This document shows positions 26,743 through 35,351 of a DNA stretch of 64,000 bases, in pieces. The stretch's first letter is position 1. The number at the start of each line of letters is the position of its first letter. This DNA is from Streptomyces sp. TRM70350 (GTDB lineage: Bacteria > Actinomycetota > Actinomycetes > Streptomycetales > Streptomycetaceae), in assembly GCF_019219825.1 (NCBI RefSeq), contig NZ_JAHUXH010000031.1, forward strand, positions 26,081-90,080. Reading direction: 5' to 3'. A program made the position numbers and the translations under genes. Under the pieces are notes generated by a model, which did not search any database, was not told where the DNA came from, and saw only the letters and a list, made by a program, of their open reading frames with translations.

Positions 26743-28022
26743 GCAGGAACGTCCTCTCGGTTCACGTGCGCGAGATGTGCGCCGACGTGGCTGGTCAACT
26801 CCCAGTCGTTGCGGCCGCGTTGCTCGCGCCACACTGCGCGGACGGCGGCTCCGGCGAGGAGCACCTGGTAGAAGGGGCCGCCGATGATCAGCTTCAGGTA
26901 GTGCACGAAGCGGACCCGGAGTCCGTACTGCTTGCCGAAGTCGTGCAGTCCGACGAGCTCGAAGACGAAGGTGACGAGCGCGGTGACGGCCGGCAGGAAG
27001 GTGATGAAGGCGACGCCGACCGGCACGTCGAGGAAGAGGGCGATGGCCACGTTGAGCGGGATGACGACGCCGGAGACGGCCTGGAGGTACGGCGTCATCA
27101 GGGTGTAGCGGGCCAGCAGCCGCTGGCGGAAGCCCGGCAGCTGTTTCCAGTCCCGCTTCCGGTAGACCTGAAGGAAGCCCTGGTTCCAGCGGGTGCGCTG
27201 CTTGAGCAGGGACATCAGGCTGCCCGGGGTCTCCTCGCGGGTGACCATGTCGGAGTCGTAGGCGACGACGACCTTCTTGCCGACGCTGGACAGCCGCACG
27301 CCCAGGTCGCAGTCCTCGGCGAGGCAGTTGGGGTCCCAGCCGTTCGCTTCTTTGAGGACGTCCGTCCGCACGAAGACGGTGTTGCCGCCGAGCGGGATGA
27401 ACCCCTTCTGCGCGTGCAGATGGAGTCGGGAGCGGAACCAGAAGAAGTACTCCAGGCAGTTGCGCAGGCTGTACCAGCTGGAGTGGAAGTTGATCAGCTG
27501 CACACCACCCTGGACGACGTCCGCGCCGGTGGACCGGAACGCGTGGTCGACATGGGCGAGCAGCTCGGGGTGTACCTGGTCCTCGGCGTCGAAGACCCCG
27601 ACGACGTCGCCGCGGCAGTGCGGCAGCGCCGTGTTCATGGCCTTCGGCTTGTTCTTCTTCTCGTGGGTGTCGACGACGACCCGCACGCGCGGGTCACGGG
27701 CCGCCGCCCGCCGGGCCACCTCGGTGGTCTCCGGGTCGTCGTGCCCGACGATGACGATGATCTCGAAGTCGGTGTGCGTGGACTGGAGCAGCCGCTGGAT
27801 GGTGTGGTCCAGCACGGCCTGCTCGTGCCGCGCCGGAAGCAGCAGTGAGAACGACAGGTGCTCGGCGCCGTCCGGCCGGCTGAAACGGGTGGAGGCCAGC
27901 ACTTCGGGCGTACGCCACGCGTGCATCTGCCACCACAGGGTGAAAGCCGCCATCCAGAACAAGGCAAGCGAAACGGCGGCAATGAAGACAGACGTCAGCA
28001 AAAGATCCCCCCAGATCTTCAA
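26739..28022 (-). CDS. Processive GT2 glycan synthase (cellulose/chitin-synthase-like)
   Basis: 427 aa from a TTG start (28022) with GGGGGGAA just upstream. One N-terminal TM (about 8-30), a cytoplasmic GT2 domain, then four C-terminal TMs. Catalytic landmarks of processive beta-glycosyltransferases are present: IVIVGHDDPETT, DxD-like VFDAEDQVHPEL, the acid-base ED in CLAEDCDLGVRL, and the QxxRW signature in LLKQRTRWNQGFLQ. It polymerises and extrudes a polysaccharide; sugar unknown. First gene of an operon ending in a copper-radical oxidase, a layout like cslA-glxA. No PilZ domain is fused. Confidence 0.88.
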   Translation of the reverse strand: MKIWGDLLLTSVFIAAVSLALFWMAAFTLWWQMHAWRTPEVLASTRFSRPDGAEHLSFSLLLPARHEQAVLDHTIQRLLQSTHTDFEIIVIVGHDDPETTEVARRAAARDPRVRVVVDTHEKKNKPKAMNTALPHCRGDVVGVFDAEDQVHPELLAHVDHAFRSTGADVVQGGVQLINFHSSWYSLRNCLEYFFWFRSRLHLHAQKGFIPLGGNTVFVRTDVLKEANGWDPNCLAEDCDLGVRLSSVGKKVVVAYDSDMVTREETPGSLMSLLKQRTRWNQGFLQVYRKRDWKQLPGFRQRLLARYTLMTPYLQAVSGVVIPLNVAIALFLDVPVGVAFITFLPAVTALVTFVFELVGLHDFGKQYGLRVRFVHYLKLIIGGPFYQVLLAGAAVRAVWREQRGRNDWELTSHVGAHLAHVNREDVPA

Positions 28023-28102
28023 ATTCCCCCCAGCCGGGACGGCTTGAGCCGCCCGCCCGGCACTGTGGAGAGACTAGGGGGGAACGGTGAAGCGCGGTAG
28101 CT

Positions 28103-28129
28103 GTTCCGATAAATAGCTTGTTTCGGAAC
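28103..28129. promoter_or_regulatory. Operator-like inverted repeat upstream of the glycan operon
   Basis: GTTCCGA (28103-28109) and TCGGAAC (28123-28129) form a perfect 7-bp dyad around an AT-rich 13-nt spacer (TAAATAGC...), about 80-107 nt before the TTG start of the GT2 synthase. Confidence 0.5.
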
Positions 28130-28153
28130 GGTCCGGCGCCTAGGGGGACGTGT

Positions 28154-28187
28154 CCGAACACGTGCGCAATTGCGCAGCGATGTTCGG
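28154..28187. promoter_or_regulatory. Nested palindrome (operator or terminator)
   Basis: A perfect 14-nt palindrome TGCGCAATTGCGCA (28163-28176) lies inside an outer repeat CCGAACA (28154-28160) / TGTTCGG (28181-28187). It begins 8 nt past the stop of the thioredoxin-domain gene and may terminate it, or act as an operator for the glycan operon. Confidence 0.5.
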
Positions 28188-28194
28188 CATACGG

Positions 28195-30225
28195 TCAGGC
28201 GTTCAGTGCCGCCCGCAGCCGCTCCGGGTCGGTCGTCGGGGCGTCACAGGTGAAGTTACGGCAGACGTACGCCGTCGGTTCACCGCCGGCCAGCGGACGG
28301 TCGGCGAGGAGCGGGAACTCGTCACTCCCCGGGACGCCGTACGCCACCACCGCGCCCGGCGCGGTACCCAGAAGTGCCGTGTGGTGCAGGGACTGTGCCG
28401 CCTCGTCATCGAGCGCGGGCCCGACGACGGCGACCTCGCGCGGCCCGTCCAGCCGGGCCTCGGCGACCGCGAGGCCCCAGCCGATGAAGCGCGGCACGCG
28501 CGGCCCGAGCGCCTTCACCACGCCCAGCGCCCGCTCCGCGGCGGTGCGATGGGGCTCGGCGCCGGTGTGGGCGGCATAGCTCAGCAGGGCGCCCGCGGCG
28601 GCGGTCCAGCCGGACGGGGTCGCGTTGTCGGTCGGGTCCTGCGGGCGGCGGATCAGCTGCTCGGCGTCGGCGGCGGTGTCGAACAGCGCGCCCGTCTTCT
28701 CGTCCGTGAACCGGACGAGGACGTGGTCGAGCAGCAGCCCGGCGAATTCCAGCCAGACGCCCTCGCCGGTCACGGACGTCAGCGCGAGGAAGCCCTCGGC
28801 GACGTCGGCGTAGTCCTCCAGGACGCCCGCGTTGCCGCCGACCCGGCCGTCCTTGCTGGTCCGGGCCAGCCGGGCGTGGTCGTCGAGGTGGACGCGGACC
28901 AGCAGGTCGGCGGCGGCGACGGCAGCCTCCACCAGGTCGGGGCGGTCGAAGTAGGCGCCGGTTTCGGCCAGGGCGGCGATCGCGAGGCCGTTCCAGGCGG
29001 CGACGATCTTGTCGTCCCGTCCGGGCGCGGGCCGCTCGGCGCGCGCCGCCCGCAGCCGCCGCTTGACGGACTCGGCCTTCTCGGCGTCGAACACGCCGTC
29101 GGACTGCGGGAGCTGCAGGACGGAGGCGCCCTCCTCGAAGGTGCCCTCCTCGGTCACCCCGAAGTACTGGGCGGCGAGTTCGGCGTCGTCGCCGAGGACC
29201 TCGCGCAGCTGCGCGGGGGTCCAGACGTAGTACGCGCCCTCGACGTGCCTGCCGGTGCCGTCGTCGCTGTCGGCGTCCAGCGCGGAGGCGAAACCGCCCT
29301 GCTCGGTGCGGAGTTCGGCGATCATGAAGTCGGCGGTCTCCAGCGCGACCCGCCGCGCGAGCTCGGAGCCGGTGGCGCGCCAGAGGTGGGCGTACACCCG
29401 GCACAGCAGGGCGTTGTCGTACAGCATCTTCTCGAAGTGCGGCACGATCCAGTCCCGGTCGACGGAGTAGCGCGCGAAGCCGCCGCCGAGCTGGTCGTAG
29501 ATCCCGCCCCGGGCCATCCGCTCGCACGTGTCCTGCGCCATCTGCAACGCGCCCTCGGCGCCCGTCCGGGCGTGGTGGCGCAGCAGGAACTCGATGACCA
29601 TGGACGGCGGGAACTTCGGCGCCCCGCCGAAGCCGCCGCGCTGCGCGTCGTACTCCCGGGTCAGCCCGAGCAGCGCCTGCGCCAGCTCCTGCTCGCCGGG
29701 CGCCTCGGTCCCGCCGAAGCCGATCTCCCGCCCCGCCAGATCCCGCGCGATCTTCCCGGCCACGTCGGTGACCTCCTCGCGGCGGTCCCGCCAGGCGTGG
29801 CTGACGCCCTCCAGGACCTGCCGGAAGGAGGGCATGCCGTGCCGGGGCGCCGGCGGGAAGTAGGTGCCGAAGTAGAAGGGCTCGGCCTCCGGCGTGAGGA
29901 AGACCGTCATGGGCCAGCCGCCCTGCCCGGTGGCCGCCTGCACGGCCTCCATGTAGACGGCGTCGACGTCGGGGCGCTCCTCGCGGTCGACCTTGATGTT
30001 GACGAAGTGCTCGTTCAGGTAGTCGGCGGTCGCTTGGTCCTCGAAGGACTCGTGCGCCATGACGTGACACCAGTGGCAACTGCTGTAGCCGACGCTGAGC
30101 AGGACCGGTTTGTCACTCCTGCGCGCCTCCTCGAACGCCTCCTCCGACCAGGGCCACCAGTCGACGGGGTTGTCGGCGTGCTGCAGCAGGTACGGGGACG
30201 TCTCATGGGCCAGTCGGTTCGGCAT
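28195..30225 (-). CDS. YyaL/DUF255-type thioredoxin-domain protein
   Basis: 676 aa from ATG 30225 with GGAGG upstream. The N-terminal thioredoxin-like domain (DUF255, about 1-165) carries the typical opening NRLAHETSPYLLQHADNPVD and the redox motif SVGYSSCHWCHVM (CHWC). The remaining 500 residues form an alpha/alpha toroid of six-hairpin glycosidase type (KFPPSMVIEFLLRHHA; IVAAWNGLAIAALAETGAY). Known in bacteria and mammals (spermatogenesis-associated protein 20); molecular role unsettled. No signal peptide, so cytoplasmic. Monocistronic. Confidence 0.9.
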   Translation of the reverse strand: MPNRLAHETSPYLLQHADNPVDWWPWSEEAFEEARRSDKPVLLSVGYSSCHWCHVMAHESFEDQATADYLNEHFVNIKVDREERPDVDAVYMEAVQAATGQGGWPMTVFLTPEAEPFYFGTYFPPAPRHGMPSFRQVLEGVSHAWRDRREEVTDVAGKIARDLAGREIGFGGTEAPGEQELAQALLGLTREYDAQRGGFGGAPKFPPSMVIEFLLRHHARTGAEGALQMAQDTCERMARGGIYDQLGGGFARYSVDRDWIVPHFEKMLYDNALLCRVYAHLWRATGSELARRVALETADFMIAELRTEQGGFASALDADSDDGTGRHVEGAYYVWTPAQLREVLGDDAELAAQYFGVTEEGTFEEGASVLQLPQSDGVFDAEKAESVKRRLRAARAERPAPGRDDKIVAAWNGLAIAALAETGAYFDRPDLVEAAVAAADLLVRVHLDDHARLARTSKDGRVGGNAGVLEDYADVAEGFLALTSVTGEGVWLEFAGLLLDHVLVRFTDEKTGALFDTAADAEQLIRRPQDPTDNATPSGWTAAAGALLSYAAHTGAEPHRTAAERALGVVKALGPRVPRFIGWGLAVAEARLDGPREVAVVGPALDDEAAQSLHHTALLGTAPGAVVAYGVPGSDEFPLLADRPLAGGEPTAYVCRNFTCDAPTTDPERLRAALNA

Positions 30226-30282
30226 ACCTCCATCCTGCCGCACGGGACCCCTCCCGGCCCGACGGCACTGCCGTCCTGCTCC

Positions 30283-30554
30283 ATGGTCCGGCCATGGCAT
30301 CTGCTGCTGACGCTGACCGTCGTCGCGGCGTGACGGTGGGCGCAATCCGTCTCCCTCGGCCGGGACACCCACCGGGACGTCGACCTGCGCCACGCCGACC
30401 GGTTCCGTGCGATGCGGCAGGACTTCCTCGCCGTGGCGAAGGCGATGCCGCCGACGGGACGAATCCCTGCGGAGCTGAAGGCCGATGACCTGCTGCGGCC
30501 GAGCTGGAGAAGAGGCTGAACGGCCTGGGCCATGGCACGTCCGACCTCGGCTGA
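30283..30554 (+). pseudogene. Broken small secreted/membrane protein gene
   Basis: From ATG 30283 the frame reads MVRPWHLLLTLTVVAA, a signal-like segment, then hits TGA at 30331. The same frame resumes as soluble coding-like sequence (SLGRDTHRDVDLRHADRFRA ... GRIPAELKADDLLRP). One shift later it ends ELEKRLNGLGHGTSDLG at TGA 30552. One in-frame stop and one frameshift therefore separate three parts of what looks like a single about 90-aa gene. It overlaps the promoter region of the STAND gene. No family recognised. Confidence 0.5.
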
Positions 30555-30666
30555 CCCCGGCGCAACGTCACATGGCTCGGAAGCGTTGATCGCCGCCCTC
30601 TCGCCATCACACGCCCGCGGAAGGACACTCATAGGCGAATCAGTTGTCGCCGGAGGGGGACGGGAC

Positions 30667-33600
30667 ATGCGGGACAGTCATCGGGCGGAGGCCGAGCGGC
30701 TGTTGATGCGGGCGGTGGAGGAGGAGGTGCGGCGGTCCGGTGGCCGTACCGACGGCAAGGTGCTCCTGGCCCGGGCGCGCGGCGCGCTGGACGCGATGGC
30801 GCAGACGGCCGCCGAGGAGTACGAGGCCTACACGCGGGCTCTGGACGAGACGGAGGCGGGCCGACTGACCTTCGCGCAGCGGTATGCGCGCGAGGGCGCC
30901 GGGACGCCGCTGGTCGTTGCGGGTGTGGCCGCTGTGGCTGCCGTGGTCGCCGATCTCGCGCTCGGCACGGACACGACGACCGCGCTCGGCGCGGGCGTGA
31001 CCGTCGGCGTGGTCGGCGCGGCGACGACCGTGGTGAAGGTGGCCGGTTCCCATCTGCCCGCCGCGCACCAGCGCGCCGGAGCGGTGGGACAGCCCGGCGG
31101 GCCGGAACAGCTGCGGTTGCAGTGGCTGACGGCGCTGGAGGTACGGGGTATCCGCCCGTTCCTCGATCAGCAGCGGGTGCTGGCCGCGTCGACCGGGCCG
31201 AAGAAGCCGGGGCCCAAGCTGCTGGGTGCCGACAAGAGCGGGGCGGCGCGCGGGCGGAGCGTGCTGGAACAGTCGTTCGGTCAACTCCCGGAGCAGGTCG
31301 GACCGTTCGCGGGGCGTCGGCAGGAGATGGCGCGGATCCGGCAGTGGGTGCAGGCGGCGCGCGCGAGCACGCGGACCCGGCCGACGGTGGTCGTCCTGCA
31401 CGGGGCGCCCGGCAGCGGTCGTACCACCCTCGCGGTGCGCGCCACCCACGACCTGAAGGACCAGTTCCGCGGCGCGTGCGTGGTCGATCTGCGCGGCGAC
31501 AGCCGGGACGAGCCGCCCCTGTCCACCCGCGAAGCGCTGCTGCACCTGCTGAACCGCCTCGGCGCACCACGTGAGCAACTTCTCTTCCGGGAGCGTTCGT
31601 CGGCGGACCAGCAGGTCAAGCGGCTGAGCGAGCTGTACCACCAGCATCTGACCGGCGTGCCCGTCACCGTCGTCCTCGACGACGCCTCCGACCCCGAACA
31701 GGTGCGCGCACTGATCCCCGAGCGGTCCGAGAGCCTGGTCCTGGTCACCGCCCGGGCGCCGCTCGACCTGCCCGGCGATCTTCCGGCCTGGGTGCACCAG
31801 CTGCCCGTGGAGCCGCTCGACGCGGTCGGCGCGGAGGAGCTGATGGGCGCGGCGGCGCAGGGCGAGACGGGGCCGTACGACGCCGAATCCGCCGACCGGA
31901 TCCGGCAGTTGTGCGGCGGCCTGCCGCTGGCGCTGCGCATCGCGGGCTCCTCCCTGGGCCCGCGCTCGCCCCGGCGACTGGCCTCGGACCTGGGCGCGTA
32001 CGGCCCGGTGGAGCCGGTCGAACGCGCCCTGTGGCTGCGCTACACCGACCAGGGGGAACCGGCCCGGCGGCTGCTGCGGCGTCTCGCGCTGGCCGGGCGG
32101 GCCTCGCTCGGTGTCGCAGCGGCCGCGTCCCTGCTCGCCACCGACCAGGCCGAGGCGACCCGGCATCTCGTCGCGCTGTCCCGCGCCGGTCTGATCGACC
32201 GCGTCCGCGGCGACCGCTACCGGCTGCACGACCTCGTCCGCGCCTTCGCGCACGCCCGGCTGGTGGACGAGGAGGAGCCCGGTGAGCGGGCGGCGGCGCA
32301 GGAGCGGCTGATCGTGAACTACGCCGACCTCGCCGACTCGGTGCTGCGCCTGGTCGACGGCAACATGTCGACCCGCTCGGACCGCTTCGGCCCGCACGGC
32401 TTCACGTCCCTGGACGAGGCGCTGCGCTGGCTGGACGACGAGTCCAGCTTCATCACGGCGGCGCTGCGGCACGCCGAGGGTGTGAACCAGTCGGCGGTGC
32501 TGAACCTGCTCGGCGCGCTGTGCGACTACTGCCTGCTGCGCGGCGACCTCTACCGCCTGGGCGAGATCAGCGAACTCGCCCAGGCCGTCGACCAGGGCCT
32601 GCTGATCCGCTCGGTCCAGTGGCGCACGGGCATCGCGGCGAGGCAGCTGGGCGAGCTGGACAAGGCACGGACGACCCTGACGTCCGTAGTGGATCTGTAC
32701 CGGGAGGCGCACCACGACGCGGGCGCGGCGCGGGCCCTGTGCTCGCTCGGCATCACCTTGCACCACCAGGGCAATCTGACGGAGGCGGCGGCTCGGTTGC
32801 GCGAGGCGCTGGACCTGCAGGCCGCGCCGTCGCTGGCCACGGACCGCGCCTGGACGATGCACGCCCTGGCGGCGGTGGAACGCGACCGCGCCCACCTCGC
32901 CGAGGCCCTGGACCTGCTGAACCGCTCCCTGGAACTGCACCGCGCCGGCGAGTCCCTGCACGGCGAGGCCTGGGCCCACTTCCAGCTCGGCCAGCTGTAC
33001 CTGCGCCTCGGCGACGTACCCCGCGCGGAGACCGAGCTGCGGCGGGCTCTGGAGCTGTACGGCCGTACGCGCGACGCCCGTGGCCAGGCGTGGGCCCTGA
33101 CCCAGCTGGCCCGGGCCCGGCTGGTCGCGGGCGACGCGCTCCCGGCGGTGGAGGAGCTGCGCCAGGCCGCGGCCCGGCACCGCGACAACGAGGACGCGCG
33201 GGGCGAGGCGTGGACGCTGTACTACCTGGGACAGGCGCTGGAGGAGTCCGGCAACCTGGACCAGGCGGTCAGGGAGCTGGAGCGCTCACGGACGATGTTC
33301 TCCCGGATGCGGGACGTGTACGGCCTGGCCTGCGCCCGCCACCACTCTGCGCGGGCGACGAGAGATCAGCGGGCGGCCCAGACGGGCTCCCTGCGGAACT
33401 CCGGTTTCGCCCGCCAGTTGCTGGTCGACGCCCGCGCCGACTTCCACCGCATCGGGGTGGCGCACGGGGAGGCGTGGACGTGCCTGGAGCTGGCGGTGGT
33501 GGACGCGGGCAACGCCCGTACGGCGGCCGCACTTGCGCTGTGCGACGAGGCGATCGGCCTCTTCGCGTCGTACGGCGACCGCCGCGGCGAGGACTGGGCC

Positions 33601-33867
33601 CGCTTCCTGCGCTGCACGCTGCTGCCGTACGCCTCCCCGGGGGGCGCGGAGGTCGGTACGGCGGTGGCCCAGGAGGAGCTGGCGCAGCTGGCCCGGGCCG
33701 GGCATCCGACGCGCGACCAGAAGCTGGACGACTACGTGGAGGCGTACCAGCTGCTCCTGGAACGGGGCGTGGAACTGGAGGCCGGGTGGCAGGCCTGGCG
33801 CCTGGGGATGGTGCCCAGCAGGCATGCCCGGGAGGTCATGGGGGTGGCGGTGGCGGCGGTGTCGTGA
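30667..33867 (+). CDS. STAND NTPase (NB-ARC-like) with TPR array
   Basis: 1066 aa from ATG 30667 (GGAGGGGG upstream). An N-terminal helical region with two hydrophobic segments (about 80-125, LVVAGVAAVAAVVADLALGT) precedes an NB-ARC-like ATPase (about 210-560): P-loop HGAPGSGRTTLA, Walker B TVVLDDA, GLPLALRIAGSSL, and an MHD-like RLHDLVRAFAHAR. The rest is a superhelix of about ten TPRs (GEAWAHFQLGQLYLRLGDVP). There is no SARP/AfsR DNA-binding domain, unlike many Streptomyces STAND regulators. It is therefore a signalling hub or a defence-type sensor rather than a classical regulator. Monocistronic. Confidence 0.88.
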   Translation: MRDSHRAEAERLLMRAVEEEVRRSGGRTDGKVLLARARGALDAMAQTAAEEYEAYTRALDETEAGRLTFAQRYAREGAGTPLVVAGVAAVAAVVADLALGTDTTTALGAGVTVGVVGAATTVVKVAGSHLPAAHQRAGAVGQPGGPEQLRLQWLTALEVRGIRPFLDQQRVLAASTGPKKPGPKLLGADKSGAARGRSVLEQSFGQLPEQVGPFAGRRQEMARIRQWVQAARASTRTRPTVVVLHGAPGSGRTTLAVRATHDLKDQFRGACVVDLRGDSRDEPPLSTREALLHLLNRLGAPREQLLFRERSSADQQVKRLSELYHQHLTGVPVTVVLDDASDPEQVRALIPERSESLVLVTARAPLDLPGDLPAWVHQLPVEPLDAVGAEELMGAAAQGETGPYDAESADRIRQLCGGLPLALRIAGSSLGPRSPRRLASDLGAYGPVEPVERALWLRYTDQGEPARRLLRRLALAGRASLGVAAAASLLATDQAEATRHLVALSRAGLIDRVRGDRYRLHDLVRAFAHARLVDEEEPGERAAAQERLIVNYADLADSVLRLVDGNMSTRSDRFGPHGFTSLDEALRWLDDESSFITAALRHAEGVNQSAVLNLLGALCDYCLLRGDLYRLGEISELAQAVDQGLLIRSVQWRTGIAARQLGELDKARTTLTSVVDLYREAHHDAGAARALCSLGITLHHQGNLTEAAARLREALDLQAAPSLATDRAWTMHALAAVERDRAHLAEALDLLNRSLELHRAGESLHGEAWAHFQLGQLYLRLGDVPRAETELRRALELYGRTRDARGQAWALTQLARARLVAGDALPAVEELRQAAARHRDNEDARGEAWTLYYLGQALEESGNLDQAVRELERSRTMFSRMRDVYGLACARHHSARATRDQRAAQTGSLRNSGFARQLLVDARADFHRIGVAHGEAWTCLELAVVDAGNARTAAALALCDEAIGLFASYGDRRGEDWARFLRCTLLPYASPGGAEVGTAVAQEELAQLARAGHPTRDQKLDDYVEAYQLLLERGVELEAGWQAWRLGMVPSRHAREVMGVAVAAVS

Positions 33868-33911
33868 GGACGAACGCCACACGGACCGGCCGCCGGGCCA
33901 CGGTGACGGGC

Positions 33912-33998
33912 GGGTCCGCAGGGTCCGCAGGGTCCGCAGGGTCCGCAGGGTCCGCAGGGTCCGCAGGTCCGCAGGGTCCGCAGGTCCGCAGGGTCCGC
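33912..33998. repeat. Minisatellite of GGGTCCGCA units
   Basis: Six perfect 9-bp GGGTCCGCA units (33912-33965) are followed by 8-, 9-, 8- and 8-bp variants to 33998. It lies in the intergenic space after the STAND gene (33868-34069). Slippage-prone, likely variable between strains. The minus strand reads as a GPC repeat, but there is no gene to carry it. Confidence 0.92.
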
Positions 33999-34069
33999 GC
34001 CCCACGATGACCGGCAGGTCGGCGGGCGCACGCTCCGATCAGCTGCGCCCGCAGACCGCCCGGGGCGGC

Positions 34070-34321
34070 TCAGCCCTGTGACGTCTTCCCCGGGATGCCC
34101 GTCTCCGCGGTGTCCTTGCCGGGGGCCGCCGCCGGTTCCGGGGCCTCCTTGAAGTCGACTCGGCCCATGTGCCGGTTCATGGACTTCATCAGGCCCCAGA
34201 CGGCCAGGGCCATCACCGCGAAGACGATGAAGCCGAGGACGCCGGGGGTCACCTTGTCCTCGTCGACCTCCTTGGCGAGGGTGACGAGGTGGGTCATTGC
34301 CAGGCTCGCGCTTGCGCTCAT
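34070..34321 (-). CDS. Small one-TM protein downstream of mca
   Basis: 83 aa from ATG 34321, just past the mca stop; ATG 34297 (MTHLVTLAKEVDEDKV) is an alternative. One TM helix (VLGFIVFAVMALAVWGLM), then a basic juxtamembrane segment (KSMNRHMGRVDF) and an acidic/proline tail. Probably cotranscribed with mca. Not recognised beyond being a conserved-looking Streptomyces membrane peptide. Confidence 0.75.
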   Translation of the reverse strand: MSASASLAMTHLVTLAKEVDEDKVTPGVLGFIVFAVMALAVWGLMKSMNRHMGRVDFKEAPEPAAAPGKDTAETGIPGKTSQG

Positions 34322-34322
34322 G

Positions 34323-35204
34323 TCAGGCATTGTCGCGGATGCCCGCAAAGAGGTCGTCCTCGGGGAGGGACGTATCCACGAGGGACTTCGCGAGCTCGTA
34401 CTCCTCGGTCGGCCAGACCTCCTTCTGGAGCTCCATCGGCACCCGGAACCAGCCCCCGTCGGGGTCGATCTGCGTGGCGTGCGCGATCAGCGCCTTGTCG
34501 CGGACCTCGAAGAAGTCGGCGCACGGGACGTGCGTGGTGAGCGTACGGTCCTTGTGACCGGAGTCGTCCCAGCGCTTGAGCCACTCCCCGTAGGGGGACT
34601 CCAGGCCGCGGTCGAGCATCGCCTGGTGCAGCGCCTCGGTGCGCGGCCGGTTGAAGCCCTGGTTGTAGTACACCTTCAGCGGCTGGTACGCCGGTCCGTA
34701 CTCGCTCTCCGGGTACTTCTCGGTGTCCGCCGCCCCCTCGAACGCCACCATCGTGATCTTGTGGGTCATGATGTGGTCGGGGTGCGGGTAACCGCCGTTC
34801 TCGTCGTAGGTGGTGATCACCTGCGGACGGAAGGAGCGGATCTTCTTCACCAGCTCACCGGCCGCCTTGTCGACGTCCTCCAGGGCGAAGCAGCCCTCCG
34901 GCAGCGGCGGCAGCGGGTCGCCCTCGGGCAGCCCGGAGTCGACGAAGCCGAGCCACTCCTGCTTGACGCCGAGGATCTCGCGCGCCTCGTCCATCTCTCG
35001 CTTGCGTACCTCGTGGATGTGCTCCTCGATGTACTTGTCGCCCTGCAGCTTGGGATTGAGGATGGAGCCGCGCTCCCCGCCCGTGCAGGTCACCACCAGC
35101 ACGTCCACCCCCTCGGACACGTACTTCGCCATGGTGGCCGCGCCTTTGCTCGACTCGTCGTCGGGGTGCGCGTGGACGGCCATCAGTCGCAACTGGTCAG
35201 TCAA
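34323..35204 (-). CDS. mca: Mycothiol S-conjugate amidase
   Basis: 293 aa from TTG 35204. Zinc amidase of the LmbE/PIG-L fold. It cleaves mycothiol S-conjugates of toxins and antibiotics into a mercapturic acid, which is exported, and GlcN-Ins, which is recycled. Zinc-binding motifs are AVHAHPDDESSKGAAT at the N-terminus and GGYPHPDH. The full-length C-terminal VRDKALIAHATQIDP block separates Mca from the shorter MshB. A sigma-R-type promoter lies upstream, matching the reported sigma-R control of mca in S. coelicolor. Confidence 0.95.
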   Translation of the reverse strand: MTDQLRLMAVHAHPDDESSKGAATMAKYVSEGVDVLVVTCTGGERGSILNPKLQGDKYIEEHIHEVRKREMDEAREILGVKQEWLGFVDSGLPEGDPLPPLPEGCFALEDVDKAAGELVKKIRSFRPQVITTYDENGGYPHPDHIMTHKITMVAFEGAADTEKYPESEYGPAYQPLKVYYNQGFNRPRTEALHQAMLDRGLESPYGEWLKRWDDSGHKDRTLTTHVPCADFFEVRDKALIAHATQIDPDGGWFRVPMELQKEVWPTEEYELAKSLVDTSLPEDDLFAGIRDNA

Positions 35205-35265
35205 GACTCAATCCTCGTTTGGTCGGCGCCCGGTGTGACCGGGTGCGAACGGCGGCTTCTATAGT

Positions 35266-35291
35266 GACCGAATCGGGGGGCGAATAATTCC
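35266..35291 (-). promoter_or_regulatory. Sigma-R-like promoter of mca
   Basis: Reading the minus strand, GGAAT (35291-35287) is followed by 18 nt and GTC (35268-35266), one base off the sigma-R consensus GGAAT-N18-GTT. The predicted start gives a 5' leader of about 55 nt. A TATAGT box (35260-35265, plus strand) in the same gap may serve the divergent gene at 35352. Confidence 0.6.
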
Positions 35292-35351
35292 GGGGCAGGG
35301 CCCGGAAGCCCCCTTCGGGACCTTCATCCCGCCCCGGCCGAGAGGACGATC

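Noticed and set aside
30640..33180. Long minus-strand frame opposite the STAND gene
   Set aside because: Q/V/R/G-rich artefact; the plus strand carries P-loop, Walker B and TPR motifs.
33912..33998. Possible CRISPR array
   Set aside because: Units are contiguous and 8-9 bp with no spacers.
33732..34031. Collagen-like GPC repeats on the minus strand
   Set aside because: Produced by the GGGTCCGCA minisatellite read in one frame; no plausible start, and unit lengths of 8 and 9 would break the frame.
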